Part shown: positions 1 to 7,889 of the stretch, one piece after another
Numbering within the stretch: position 1 is the stretch's first letter
Layout of the letters: every line of letters begins with the position of its first letter
Assembly (NCBI GenBank): GCA_017449135.1
Contig: JAFSKE010000052.1
Location: 1-37,982 of the forward strand
Source: Synergistaceae bacterium
GTDB lineage: Bacteria; Synergistota; Synergistia; Synergistales; Aminobacteriaceae
DNA length: 37,982 nucleotides
Reading direction: 5' to 3'
The notes under the pieces: generated by a model
The model's database searches: none
What the model was told of the DNA's origin: nothing
Seen by the model: the letters and a program-made list of their open reading frames with translations, nothing else
Made by a program: the position numbers and the translations under genes

Positions 1-1
1 T

Positions 2-1768
2 ACGGTACAAAATTCGTCAGTTGTCGCCATTGACAGTATTTTAAGCTCCGACAACATAATCGAAATTACATTAAACGGTTCAGACGCAGAAATTAACGGA
101 GAGAAAGTAACCGAATATGAATATGTATGGCACGCAGATCCTGAACACGAATCTGAATATTTCACCGAAGGAATCAACGGAGAAACTGAAATTGACGATT
201 ACAAAACCGAAAGTGCTTTTAACAATGACGATGTTTATATTGCACATGACATTCGTTATATGAACAGCGATTTGACTTTTATAGAAGGTCAGACAGCAGT
301 TAAGGACGAAGATACAGAATACGTAGTTTATTATTCAGACGAAGTTATAAATTCTGTTGCAGAGAAATTATCTTCGGATTTTTCGGGGCCTTACATTTTC
401 GCAACTCTCCCTATGGAAAACGGTTCAACGTTGGCTCAGACAAAATCAAAAATGACTCACGATTCTGCAACTGCCTATACAAATTCTGTGCTTCATATTT
501 CAAAATCAGGAATTTACTCTTTAAGCGGAACATGGAACGGGCAAATCTCAATCGATTCAGACTCTGTCATAATTCTTGACGGCGTAACAGTTAAATGCAC
601 TGTAGCTCCGGCAATTTTGTTTAACGATAATTTAACCGAATACGGCGACGATGCCGAAAGCAGTGTCGCATCAACATATAAAACTCTCGGCGAGGATTTA
701 ATCGGAACTCTTATCGATAACAACTCTTCGCTCGTTATCATAGGCAGTAATTCAGAAAATAATATTACAGGTGCTAACGTCTACAGAATTTTGAAACCGA
801 CTCCGAAATCTTCAGCTACAAAAGTTGACGGAAAAGACATTAGCGATCAGAAAAAACTTTATAAAATGGACGGAGCTTTTTATTCGCATGTTTCGCTTGG
901 AATTTCGGGAGAAGGCGACGGAAACGGAATTTTGAATGTAACATCGTCAACGCTTGAGGGACTCGGCTCTGAACTTCACATGACTGTTGACGGAGGAACG
1001 ATTAACGTTACTGCTCCTGATGACGGAATAAATGTTAATGAAGATAATGTTTCGGTTTTCACAATGTTGAGCGGGAATCTGACAATCTCATCAACAAAGG
1101 GCGATGGAATTGACTCAAACGGTTATGTCGTAATTAACGGCGGAACTTTGAACATCACAGCAGGAAATTCATCGCAAAGTTCGGCAGGTGAAGCAGGAAT
1201 TGACGCTGAGAAAGACATTTATATAGATTCTTCGGCAACCTATAACTGGACTTCAGCAACCGGAAGCAATAACGCCCCATTTTCCGGCAATAATGAAAAC
1301 GAAAATAATACTCCTCCGACACCTCCTTCAGAATCCCAGAATCAGAGCAACAGCACTAACACGAATACTAATTCTAATACGACTACGACTACAACAACTA
1401 CAAACACTGATTCAACAAATTATTATACGGACAACACGGGCAATACTTCAGGGACAACAGGAACGACAACGAATAATAATACTTATATTCCAAACATTGT
1501 TGCAAGTTCCGATTACACCGTTGATAATAATAATAATGTCAACGATAACTATAACTATCAGGATAATTATGACGTTGCTGCTTTAATTAACGCTCAAACA
1601 GCAACTTCAAGGGGTACAACAAAAATTCAAATGGCAACAGGCGTTGATTTCAGTATGCTCTCTGAAGATCAGCAATATTATCTGCCTCGAACTGTTCCGA
1701 CTTCGGGAAATGTTTTCACGCTTGAAAGAAAAGTTAATGAATTTTCCGCAATAGTAATAGGACGTTAA
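2..1768 (+). CDS. Carbohydrate-binding domain protein (Cthe_2159-like), 5' end outside window
   Basis: The reading frame is already open at base 2, so the protein enters from the left edge; the ATG at 260 is internal, because the upstream codons read through without a stop and continue the same composition. The visible 588 residues resemble the Cthe_2159 family, a right-handed beta-helix that binds cellulose-like or acidic sugars: short repeating turns such as DGVTVKC, GNGILNVTSS, GGTINVTAPDDGINVNED and GGTLNIT with GDGID and AGIDAEKD steps. After the helix comes a Pro/Asn/Thr-rich low-complexity stretch (bases about 1300-1580, runs of T and N), probably a surface linker, then a short C-terminal domain ending ERKVNEFSAIVIGR. 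It is likely exported, but the signal peptide would lie outside the window. The next gene starts 3 nt after its stop, suggesting co-transcription. Family call by recognition; ligand unknown. Confidence 0.7.
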   Translation, partial: TVQNSSVVAIDSILSSDNIIEITLNGSDAEINGEKVTEYEYVWHADPEHESEYFTEGINGETEIDDYKTESAFNNDDVYIAHDIRYMNSDLTFIEGQTAVKDEDTEYVVYYSDEVINSVAEKLSSDFSGPYIFATLPMENGSTLAQTKSKMTHDSATAYTNSVLHISKSGIYSLSGTWNGQISIDSDSVIILDGVTVKCTVAPAILFNDNLTEYGDDAESSVASTYKTLGEDLIGTLIDNNSSLVIIGSNSENNITGANVYRILKPTPKSSATKVDGKDISDQKKLYKMDGAFYSHVSLGISGEGDGNGILNVTSSTLEGLGSELHMTVDGGTINVTAPDDGINVNEDNVSVFTMLSGNLTISSTKGDGIDSNGYVVINGGTLNITAGNSSQSSAGEAGIDAEKDIYIDSSATYNWTSATGSNNAPFSGNNENENNTPPTPPSESQNQSNSTNTNTNSNTTTTTTTTNTDSTNYYTDNTGNTSGTTGTTTNNNTYIPNIVASSDYTVDNNNNVNDNYNYQDNYDVAALINAQTATSRGTTKIQMATGVDFSMLSEDQQYYLPRTVPTSGNVFTLERKVNEFSAIVIGR

Positions 1769-1771
1769 AGA

Positions 1772-2143
1772 ATGCCGCAAAAATTACCTCACAATCACGA
1801 CAAAAATATTCAAACTATACTCGAAAAAATGCCTGAGGACGAAAAATTTTCTCAGGCTGCTTCGATTTTTCAACAGTTAGGAGACGGGACACGCTTAAAA
1901 ATTTTCTGGCTCTTATGTCATAGCAAAGAATGCGTCTCTGATATTGCAGCGGCTATCGGAATGAGTAAAGCTGTTGTCTCTCATCATCTCCAATTATTGC
2001 GAAAATCAAATCTTGTTAAAGGTACTCGTGTCGGACAGGAAATTCATTATTCTTTGAGCAGCACCCACGAGGCCGATTTACTTCATAAAACGCTTGCACT
2101 AATTTTTGAAATAACATGCCCTTCAGAATTAATTGACAAATAA
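1772..2143 (+). CDS. ArsR/SmtB-family metal-sensing repressor
   Basis: A 123-residue winged-helix repressor of the ArsR/SmtB type. The core runs from LGDGTRLKIFWLL through the recognition helix MSKAVVSHHLQLLRKSNLV to the wing RVGQEIHYSL. The helix before the recognition helix reads KECVSDIA, which aligns with the ELCVCD region where CadC/ArsR sensors bind metal, but only one Cys is kept. Other possible ligands are His and Asp residues in the N-terminus (PHNHDKN) and last helix (THEADLLH) and a Cys near the C-terminus. It follows the carbohydrate-binding gene by 3 nt and precedes the metal pump by 79 nt, with a palindromic operator in that gap. It most likely represses the pump and dissociates on binding Zn, Cd or Pb; the metal is inferred from the neighbour. 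Family confidence is high, metal specificity low. Confidence 0.88.
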   Translation: MPQKLPHNHDKNIQTILEKMPEDEKFSQAASIFQQLGDGTRLKIFWLLCHSKECVSDIAAAIGMSKAVVSHHLQLLRKSNLVKGTRVGQEIHYSLSSTHEADLLHKTLALIFEITCPSELIDK

Positions 2144-2165
2144 AATTTTTTCATTATCATGTCAA

Positions 2166-2197
2166 ATATTCAAATGATTGTTTGATTATTTGAATAT
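2166..2197. promoter_or_regulatory. ArsR-type operator upstream of metal ATPase
   Basis: Two perfect 10-bp arms, ATATTCAAAT (2166-2175) and ATTTGAATAT (2188-2197), flank a 12-bp centre. Nested inside is TCAAA-6 nt-TTTGA (2170-2185), the spacing of the CadC operator. A TATAAA box at 2195-2200 overlaps the right arm, so binding would occlude the ATPase promoter. It lies downstream of the regulator gene, so the regulator itself may not be autoregulated through this site. Confidence 0.7.
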
Positions 2198-2222
2198 AAA
2201 TTCATAAAGGGGAAAAATTACA

Positions 2223-4058
2223 ATGGATTCTGAGCAGCGGAAAATTTTATTTCGCATAATTCTTTCAAGTTTAATTCTCATAGTCATAAATTTTGTTAAT
2301 GTCTCCGGATTGTCAAAGCTGATTTTGTTTTTAATTCCGTATTTCATAATCGGCTATGACATTTTGCTTGAGGCTGTCGAAGGCATAAAGGAACGTGAAA
2401 TCTTCGATGAAAATTTTTTGATGTCGATTGCTTCAATCGGTGCGTTGTGTTTAGCGTTTTTTTACAACGGAGATTACAACGAAGCCGTAGCAGTTTTGAT
2501 TTTGTATCAGACTGGAGAATTTTTTTCCGATTATGCAGCCGATAAAAGCCGAAAAAATATTTTAGACTTAATGGACATAAGGCCGGATTATGCAAATGTT
2601 GAAGTCGAAGGGAAAATCACAAAATTTAATCCTGCCGAAATCGCAATCGGTACTGAAATCTTAATAAAGCCCGGCGAAAAAATCCCTCTTGACGGAATAA
2701 TCGTTGAAGGAAATTCAAGTTTAGACATGAAAGCCTTAACCGGTGAAAGCCTGCCGAAAAGCGTAAATATCGATGATGAAGTTTTAAGCGGTTCAATAAA
2801 TCTTTCGGGAGTCCTGAAAGTCAAAACAACTCGGAAATTTGCAGAATCGACAGCTTCAAAAATTCTTGATCTCGTCGAAAATTCTCAAAATCGAAAATCA
2901 AAATCCGAAAAATTTATTACAAAGTTCGCAAAAATTTACACTCCTTTTGTCTGTGTTTCGGCTTTGGCATTGGCAATCGTCCCGACGTTATTTTATGGGA
3001 ATCTTTCAACTTGGCTATACAGGGCTTTAGTGTTCCTCGTTGTTAGTTGTCCCTGTGCATTGGTTATCAGCGTCCCTTTAAGTTTCTTTTCTGGAATCGG
3101 TGGTGCAGGTCGAAAAGGGATTTTGATAAAAGGCTCGAATTTCCTGGAAATCTTAGCTAATGCTTCAAGCGTGATTTTTGACAAAACAGGAACACTCACA
3201 AAAGGCGTTTTTGAAGTTGTTGCAGTTCACCCCGAATTGAGAGACGAAAACGAAATTTTACACTTGGCAGCACATGTCGAAAAATTTTCTTCACACCCCA
3301 TTGCAGACGCTTTAAGGAAGGCTTACGAATCCGAAAATGACGATTGCAAAGTTGAAAATGTCGAAGAGTTTGCAGGTTACGGAGTTAAAGCACTCGTCAA
3401 CGGCGAGAGAGTTTGTTTAGGCAGTGAAAAATTCATGGACAGCCTCAAAATTTCTTGGAAGCCCTGCACAAAAACAAAATCAGGAACGGTTATTCATGTC
3501 GCAATTAATGAAAGCTACGCAGGACACATAATAATTTCTGACGTTGTAAAAAATAATTCACGTGAGGCCGTTCAAAAATTAAAATCTCTGGGAATTACAC
3601 GAATTTTAATGTTGACGGGAGACTCTGAAACTTCAGCTAAAGATGTCGCAGATAAACTGGAAATTAACGAATATCATTTCGGATTACTGCCTGATGATAA
3701 AGCCCGTTTTGTGTCTGACCTCAATAAATGTATTTTTGTCGGAGACGGAATCAATGACGCTCCCGTACTTTCAAGGGCAGACGCAGGAATCGCAATGGGA
3801 GCTTTAGGTTCTGACGCAGCAATCGAAGCAGCCGACATAGTTTTAATGGACGATGACCCGCTAAAAGTTTACGAAGCCATAAAAATTTCCAGAAAAACAA
3901 TGAAAATCGTAAAACAAAATATTTATTTCTCAATCGGAATTAAAGTTTTATGCCTGAGTCTTGGTGCATTGGGATTTGCTGATTTATGGCTTGCTGTGTT
4001 TGCAGATGTCGGCGTTATGATTTTGGCGGTGTTGAATGCAATTCGGGCGATGTTTTGA
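2223..4058 (+). CDS. cadA: P1B-type Zn/Cd/Pb-exporting ATPase
   Basis: A 611-residue heavy-metal P-type ATPase that exports soft divalent cations across the inner membrane using ATP. Visible motifs in order: TGES (173-176, actuator), SCPCAL (CPC 276-278, membrane metal site), DKTGTLTKG (phosphorylated Asp320), SSHP (His358-Pro359, nucleotide domain) and GDGIND (507-512). In the last two helices Lys574 (IGIKVL) and Asp595 (FADVGV) correspond to the Lys/Asp pair that defines the Zn/Cd/Pb class (ZntA/CadA) rather than the Cu class. The usual N-terminal HMA metal-binding domain is absent: the protein goes almost directly into membrane helices. Start ATG 2223 has AAAGGGG at 2206-2212. It is controlled by the adjacent operator and ArsR repressor. 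The symbol could equally be zntA. Confidence 0.92.
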   Translation: MDSEQRKILFRIILSSLILIVINFVNVSGLSKLILFLIPYFIIGYDILLEAVEGIKEREIFDENFLMSIASIGALCLAFFYNGDYNEAVAVLILYQTGEFFSDYAADKSRKNILDLMDIRPDYANVEVEGKITKFNPAEIAIGTEILIKPGEKIPLDGIIVEGNSSLDMKALTGESLPKSVNIDDEVLSGSINLSGVLKVKTTRKFAESTASKILDLVENSQNRKSKSEKFITKFAKIYTPFVCVSALALAIVPTLFYGNLSTWLYRALVFLVVSCPCALVISVPLSFFSGIGGAGRKGILIKGSNFLEILANASSVIFDKTGTLTKGVFEVVAVHPELRDENEILHLAAHVEKFSSHPIADALRKAYESENDDCKVENVEEFAGYGVKALVNGERVCLGSEKFMDSLKISWKPCTKTKSGTVIHVAINESYAGHIIISDVVKNNSREAVQKLKSLGITRILMLTGDSETSAKDVADKLEINEYHFGLLPDDKARFVSDLNKCIFVGDGINDAPVLSRADAGIAMGALGSDAAIEAADIVLMDDDPLKVYEAIKISRKTMKIVKQNIYFSIGIKVLCLSLGALGFADLWLAVFADVGVMILAVLNAIRAMF

Positions 4059-4059
4059 G

Positions 4060-4065
4060 TATAAT
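4060..4065 (+). promoter_or_regulatory. Possible -10 box for murE operon
   Basis: A perfect TATAAT straddles the end region just after the pump gene, 36 nt before the murE start. It is followed by a small inverted repeat TATCTT/AAGATA (4065-4070, 4073-4078). No convincing -35 is seen at the usual distance, so this is tentative. Confidence 0.35.
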
Positions 4066-4101
4066 ATCTTAAAAGATAACTTGAAAAGGAGTTTATAAAT
4101 T

Positions 4102-5565
4102 TTGAGCGTAAATTTTGAAAGCGTTTTGAATTTTATTCGTTCAAAGGACAAAAACATAAATTTCAAATTAAATTCTCAAGACGATTTGAAAACCGAAATT
4201 TCCGACGTAATCTCCGACAGCAGAGAAGTAAAAAGCGGAACTTTATTCTGCTGCATTAAAGGCGAAAAATCTGACGGGCACGAATACGCAAAAATTGCTG
4301 AAAATTCGGGTGCTTGTGCATTTTTGTGCGAACGTGAAATCGATTCAAATCTTCCTCAAATTGTCGTCAAAAACGTCAGAGAATTTTTAGGCGAAGTTTC
4401 TGCGTTAGTTTACGGAAATCCCAGCGATAAATTATTAATGGTCGGAGTAACCGGAACTAACGGAAAGACAACCACGACTTACATAACCCGAAGTATTTTA
4501 CAGGCTTCAGGGATTCGAGTCGGATTGCTTGGAACGATTATTGAGAGCGACGGAATAATTGACAAAGACGCTGACAGAACTACCCCCGAAAGCAGCATAG
4601 TTCAGAGACAGTTAGCTTCAATGGTGAAAAATAACTGCAAGGCTTGTGTCATGGAAACTTCATCGCACGGTTTATATTTCGGAAGAATTAAAGGTGCTTT
4701 GTATGATGTCCCTGTGTTCACGAATTTATATCCTGAGCATTTAGATTTTCACGTTACTATGGAAAATTATTTCGAGGCTAAAAAATTATTATTCACGAAT
4801 TACACAAAACCGAATTTCATCGGGGCTGTTAATTCCGATGATCCATACGGAAAAAGACTGCTCGATGAATTTACAAAAAATCTTCGGGGCTTCGGCTTAA
4901 AGAACGTCATAAAATCCAACACTACATTAAACGGAACTGAACTTGTAATTCACAATGAAGGTTTCAGCGATGTAATTCTCCATAGTCCTCTTGTCGGCGA
5001 TTTCAATATCATGAATACTCTTTGTGCAGTTACGGCAATGAGGGGACGTGTTGATGACGATGCAATCATCGAAGGCGTTAAAAATGTTCCGCAGGTTCCC
5101 GGCAGACTTGAAAGAATTGACCTGCCTAACGGTGCATGTGTTTTTGTCGATTTCGCACACACACCTTCAGCGTTGAAAAGTGTATTACGCGTGATTCGCA
5201 AACTTTCAGGGAACGACCGCAAAATTATTTCAGTTTTCGGACACGGCGGGGGACGTTATCAGCAAAACAGACCGGAACTTGCAAAATCGGCATCAGAATT
5301 TGCAGACGAAATCATAATCACTTCCGACAATGCAAGAGACGAAGATCCCATGAAAATTGCTGAAGCCATTGCATCAGGTGCAACGATCCCGAATAAAATT
5401 ATTCTCGACAGAGCCGAAGCAGTAAATTACGGATTAAATAATTTGAAGAGCGGCGACATCTTGGTGATAACGGGTAAAGGCCCTGAAAAATTCATAACGA
5501 TAAAGGATAAAAAAATTCCTTTCAACGATTCCGAAGCAGTTAAAAATTGGAGAGATTCAAAATGA
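4102..5565 (+). CDS. murE: UDP-MurNAc-tripeptide synthetase MurE
   Basis: A 487-residue cytoplasmic Mur ligase adding the third stem residue, most likely meso-diaminopimelate, to UDP-MurNAc-L-Ala-D-Glu. The N-terminal UDP-binding domain contains SDSREVKSGTLF. The central ATPase domain has TGTNGKTTTTY (Walker A, 117-127), ETSSHGL and NLYPEHLDFH; the probable carbamylated Lys is in YFEAKKLL (about 227). The C-terminal domain has GHGGGRYQQNRP and DNARDEDP (409-416). That last motif is DNPR in typical DAP-adding enzymes; the Arg is kept but Pro is Ala, so DAP use is likely though not certain. Start is TTG 4102 with AAAGGAG at 4085-4091. It opens the murE-murF-nucleosidase-mraY operon and overlaps murF by 4 bp. 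Confidence 0.95.
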   Translation: MSVNFESVLNFIRSKDKNINFKLNSQDDLKTEISDVISDSREVKSGTLFCCIKGEKSDGHEYAKIAENSGACAFLCEREIDSNLPQIVVKNVREFLGEVSALVYGNPSDKLLMVGVTGTNGKTTTTYITRSILQASGIRVGLLGTIIESDGIIDKDADRTTPESSIVQRQLASMVKNNCKACVMETSSHGLYFGRIKGALYDVPVFTNLYPEHLDFHVTMENYFEAKKLLFTNYTKPNFIGAVNSDDPYGKRLLDEFTKNLRGFGLKNVIKSNTTLNGTELVIHNEGFSDVILHSPLVGDFNIMNTLCAVTAMRGRVDDDAIIEGVKNVPQVPGRLERIDLPNGACVFVDFAHTPSALKSVLRVIRKLSGNDRKIISVFGHGGGRYQQNRPELAKSASEFADEIIITSDNARDEDPMKIAEAIASGATIPNKIILDRAEAVNYGLNNLKSGDILVITGKGPEKFITIKDKKIPFNDSEAVKNWRDSK

Positions 5566-7046
5566 ATATGAAATTAAAAGATTTATTTGCGTTGATTAAT
5601 GTAAAAGTTCCGGAAGAATTTGCAGACATGGAATTTCCTTCACATCTTGCAACTGACAGCAGAGACGTTATAAACGGCGGTGCATTCGTTGCTCTTGAAG
5701 GTGAAAAGACTGACGGCCACAAATATATTCCTCAGGCAATCGAAAACGGAGCAAAATTGTTAATCGTGAAAAACGGCAAGAAACCTGACACATCAATTCC
5801 CGTAATCGAACTTGAAAATCCGGAAAGAGATTTAGCGGAACTTGCATCACTGAAATTAAAATTTCATGCTGAACAGGAAGAACAGAAATTAAACGAAGTC
5901 ATCGCCATTACAGGAAGCGTCGGGAAAACTACAACAAGGGCTGCCCTCGAATTGGTTTTGGGCGAGAAATTCAAAATTCATGCTCCCGTCAGAAGTTTTA
6001 ATACTTTAATCGGCTGTACTTCTACGATTTTAGCAATGCCTCTTGAAACCGAAATTTTAATCTTGGAATTTGGAGCTAACAAGCCCGGCGAAATTCGTGA
6101 ACTTACGGAATATTTCAATCCCACGATGTCAATTTTAACAAGCGTTGCACCTGTTCACCTTGAAGGTTTCGGAGATGTCGAAGGAGTTTTGCGTGAGAAA
6201 ATCGAAATCACTCATTCACCGTTAATGACAAGCATAATTTTCAACAATGACAACGAATATTTAAGCGATGCCTTCAGATATGTTGTTAAATCAATGGGAG
6301 TCGGAGAAAATAAAGATTCCGATTTTGTAATCAGTCATGACACATCGGAATATTCATTGCCTTCATTATCGTTTGTAATTGCTCACAGACCCACACAGGA
6401 GATCGCAAGATTTACGGCAAACATCTGGGGAAAACATAACGCCCTTCCTCTTTCGCTTGCTGCAGCAACAGGCCATGAACTCGGAATGACTTTGCAGGAA
6501 TGTTCGGAACGTCTCGAAAATTTCCAAGCCCTGCCCGGTCGCGGACGTGTAATTATGATTGACGAAAATAAATTTGTTGTTGACGATTCATATAATGCTA
6601 ATCCTGCGTCAATGTCGGCATCACTCAAAACGTTTTCAAAAATTCATATTTCAGGAAAAGTTGCAGTTTTGGGAGAGATGAGAGAACTTGGCGAAAACTC
6701 CGTGCAGTTCCACAAAGATTTAGAGCCCTTATTTGAAGATGTTGACACTGTAATATTAACGGGAAAAATCTGGCGTGAAGCATTCGGAAATAAAACCTCT
6801 CTGTCATCTTGCGATGACATCTCCCCTTGTGAAGGGGAGACTCTTTGCCCAAAGCCGTCCCTCGTAATGGAAGGGGAACCGCTTACGATGGAAGGGTTAC
6901 ATCAACCAAAATTCATTTTCACTGACACATGGCAGGAAAGTTTAGAGGCCTTGAAGAAAATTGATTCATGGAACGGAATTTTGATTAAAGGTTCTCACAG
7001 CGTAGGACTTGAAAATATCGTAAACGAATTAACAGGAGAGAAATAA
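5562..7046 (+). CDS. murF: UDP-MurNAc-tripeptide:D-Ala-D-Ala ligase MurF, with in-frame palindromic element
   Basis: A 494-residue Mur ligase that adds D-Ala-D-Ala to complete the UDP-MurNAc pentapeptide. Motifs: TDSRDVINGGAFVALEG in the N-terminal domain, AITGSVGKTTT (Walker A, about 117-125), FGANKPGEI, DDSYNANPASM and the C-terminal KGSHSVGLE. I chose ATG 5562, inside the murE stop (ATGA overlap), because GGAGAG at 5549-5554 is well placed; a TTG at 5547 is also in frame. Residues about 412-446 do not belong to MurF: they are the translation of a palindromic element (6796-6898) that recurs between genes elsewhere in the window. The insertion falls between VILTGKIW and KFIFTDTWQESL in the C-terminal Rossmann-like domain, probably in a surface loop, and keeps the frame open. 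The enzyme is probably functional since all family motifs remain. Confidence 0.95.
   Translation: MNMKLKDLFALINVKVPEEFADMEFPSHLATDSRDVINGGAFVALEGEKTDGHKYIPQAIENGAKLLIVKNGKKPDTSIPVIELENPERDLAELASLKLKFHAEQEEQKLNEVIAITGSVGKTTTRAALELVLGEKFKIHAPVRSFNTLIGCTSTILAMPLETEILILEFGANKPGEIRELTEYFNPTMSILTSVAPVHLEGFGDVEGVLREKIEITHSPLMTSIIFNNDNEYLSDAFRYVVKSMGVGENKDSDFVISHDTSEYSLPSLSFVIAHRPTQEIARFTANIWGKHNALPLSLAAATGHELGMTLQECSERLENFQALPGRGRVIMIDENKFVVDDSYNANPASMSASLKTFSKIHISGKVAVLGEMRELGENSVQFHKDLEPLFEDVDTVILTGKIWREAFGNKTSLSSCDDISPCEGETLCPKPSLVMEGEPLTMEGLHQPKFIFTDTWQESLEALKKIDSWNGILIKGSHSVGLENIVNELTGEK
6796..6898 (+). repeat. Palindromic element copy A, inside murF
   Basis: Starts CCTCTCTGTC. First hairpin TGTCATC (6802-6808)/GATGACA (6813-6819), second CTCCCCTT (6821-6828)/AAGGGGAG (6832-6839), then a tail ending near GGAAGGGTT. 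The same layout recurs at 8811-8937, 9578-9636 and 32554-32618. Here it is translated in frame as part of MurF with no stop codon. The right boundary is approximate. Confidence 0.85.
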
Positions 7047-7049
7047 AAC

Positions 7050-7889
7050 GTGAAAAGAAAATTTTTGCTTGTATTTGTCTGCCTTTTATGTTCGTGTTCC
7101 GCTTTTGCAAACGTTGAATATAAAAGCGATGTTCCTCCGATTTTAGTTCAGGGAGCAATGATTGTTGAGACGGATTTTTTGATCTCAAGCCTTGAATCTC
7201 CCGTTTCATACAAAATCAGAGAATGGGATTTCACGGCAGGAAAAATTGACGGCTATCCTGTCGTAATTTCAAAAACTGAATCAGGAGTGATTAATGCGAC
7301 GGCTGCAACAATACTCGGAATTGAAAATTTCAAACCCGTTGCTGTAATCAATCAGGGAACAGCGGGCGGACATGATCCCAAACTTCACACGGGAGATATT
7401 GTCCTTTCGGAAAAAACTTTTAGCGGAAGCTCATGGAGATCAGGTTATAAAGCTGAAGGCGAAGGCGTTGACTATAAAAACATTGAGATGCTGTCAAAAG
7501 ATTTTTATTATGACGGCGAAAAAAGAGAACGAGAAAATGAGGACGGTATTTATCTTTATTCCGATAAAAATCTGATTGCCATTGCTGAATCACTGAAAGA
7601 TTCTTACACCGAAGGCAAAGTTATAAAAGGCGTAATTCTGACTGCTGATTCTTGGGAGTCTCAAGTTGACAGGATTTTATTTCTGCATGAAAAATTCGGT
7701 TCATCATGTGAAGAAATGGAAAATTATGCGGCTGCTTCAATATGTCAGGATTACGACATTCCGTTTTTAGGGATTAGGATTCTCTCAAACACAGCTTTAC
7801 ATCAAGAAAACTTTAAGCCTGAAACCGGATTGACATGTCAAAAGTTTGTTCTTGAATTTTTAAGGGAATACATAAAAACGATAAAATGA
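7050..7889 (+). CDS. Exported MTAN/PNP-family nucleosidase-like protein
   Basis: A 279-residue member of the nucleoside phosphorylase/5'-methylthioadenosine nucleosidase superfamily (PNP_UDP_1 fold). Evidence: VINQGTAGGHDPKLHTGDIV (about 99-118) and SCEEMENYAAASICQDYDIP with the ribose-binding EMEN (222-225), followed by FLGIRILSN. Where MTAN has its catalytic Asp (ISD), this protein has Asn247, so the usual general acid is missing; trimeric purine phosphorylases also use Asn there. The N-terminus is a signal peptide (hydrophobic core LLVFVCLLCSCSAFA, likely cut after AFA at 20), so it acts in the periplasm or outside, unlike the usual cytoplasmic enzymes. Start GTG 7050 follows murF by 3 nt and the end overlaps mraY by 4 bp, so it is locked into the wall-precursor operon. 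Substrate unknown. Confidence 0.8.
   Translation: MKRKFLLVFVCLLCSCSAFANVEYKSDVPPILVQGAMIVETDFLISSLESPVSYKIREWDFTAGKIDGYPVVISKTESGVINATAATILGIENFKPVAVINQGTAGGHDPKLHTGDIVLSEKTFSGSSWRSGYKAEGEGVDYKNIEMLSKDFYYDGEKRERENEDGIYLYSDKNLIAIAESLKDSYTEGKVIKGVILTADSWESQVDRILFLHEKFGSSCEEMENYAAASICQDYDIPFLGIRILSNTALHQENFKPETGLTCQKFVLEFLREYIKTIK

Noticed and set aside
260-262. ATG 260 as the start of the first gene
   Set aside because: The frame is open to base 2 with continuous protein-like sequence and no ribosome site at 260.
1293-1586. Open frame rich in Ile/Leu/Arg inside the carbohydrate-binding gene
   Set aside because: It is a frame shadow of the Asn/Thr low-complexity linker; composition is an artefact and no ribosome site is present.
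6383-6628. Minus-strand open frame within murF
   Set aside because: Shadow frame with no start signal; murF motifs occupy the other strand.
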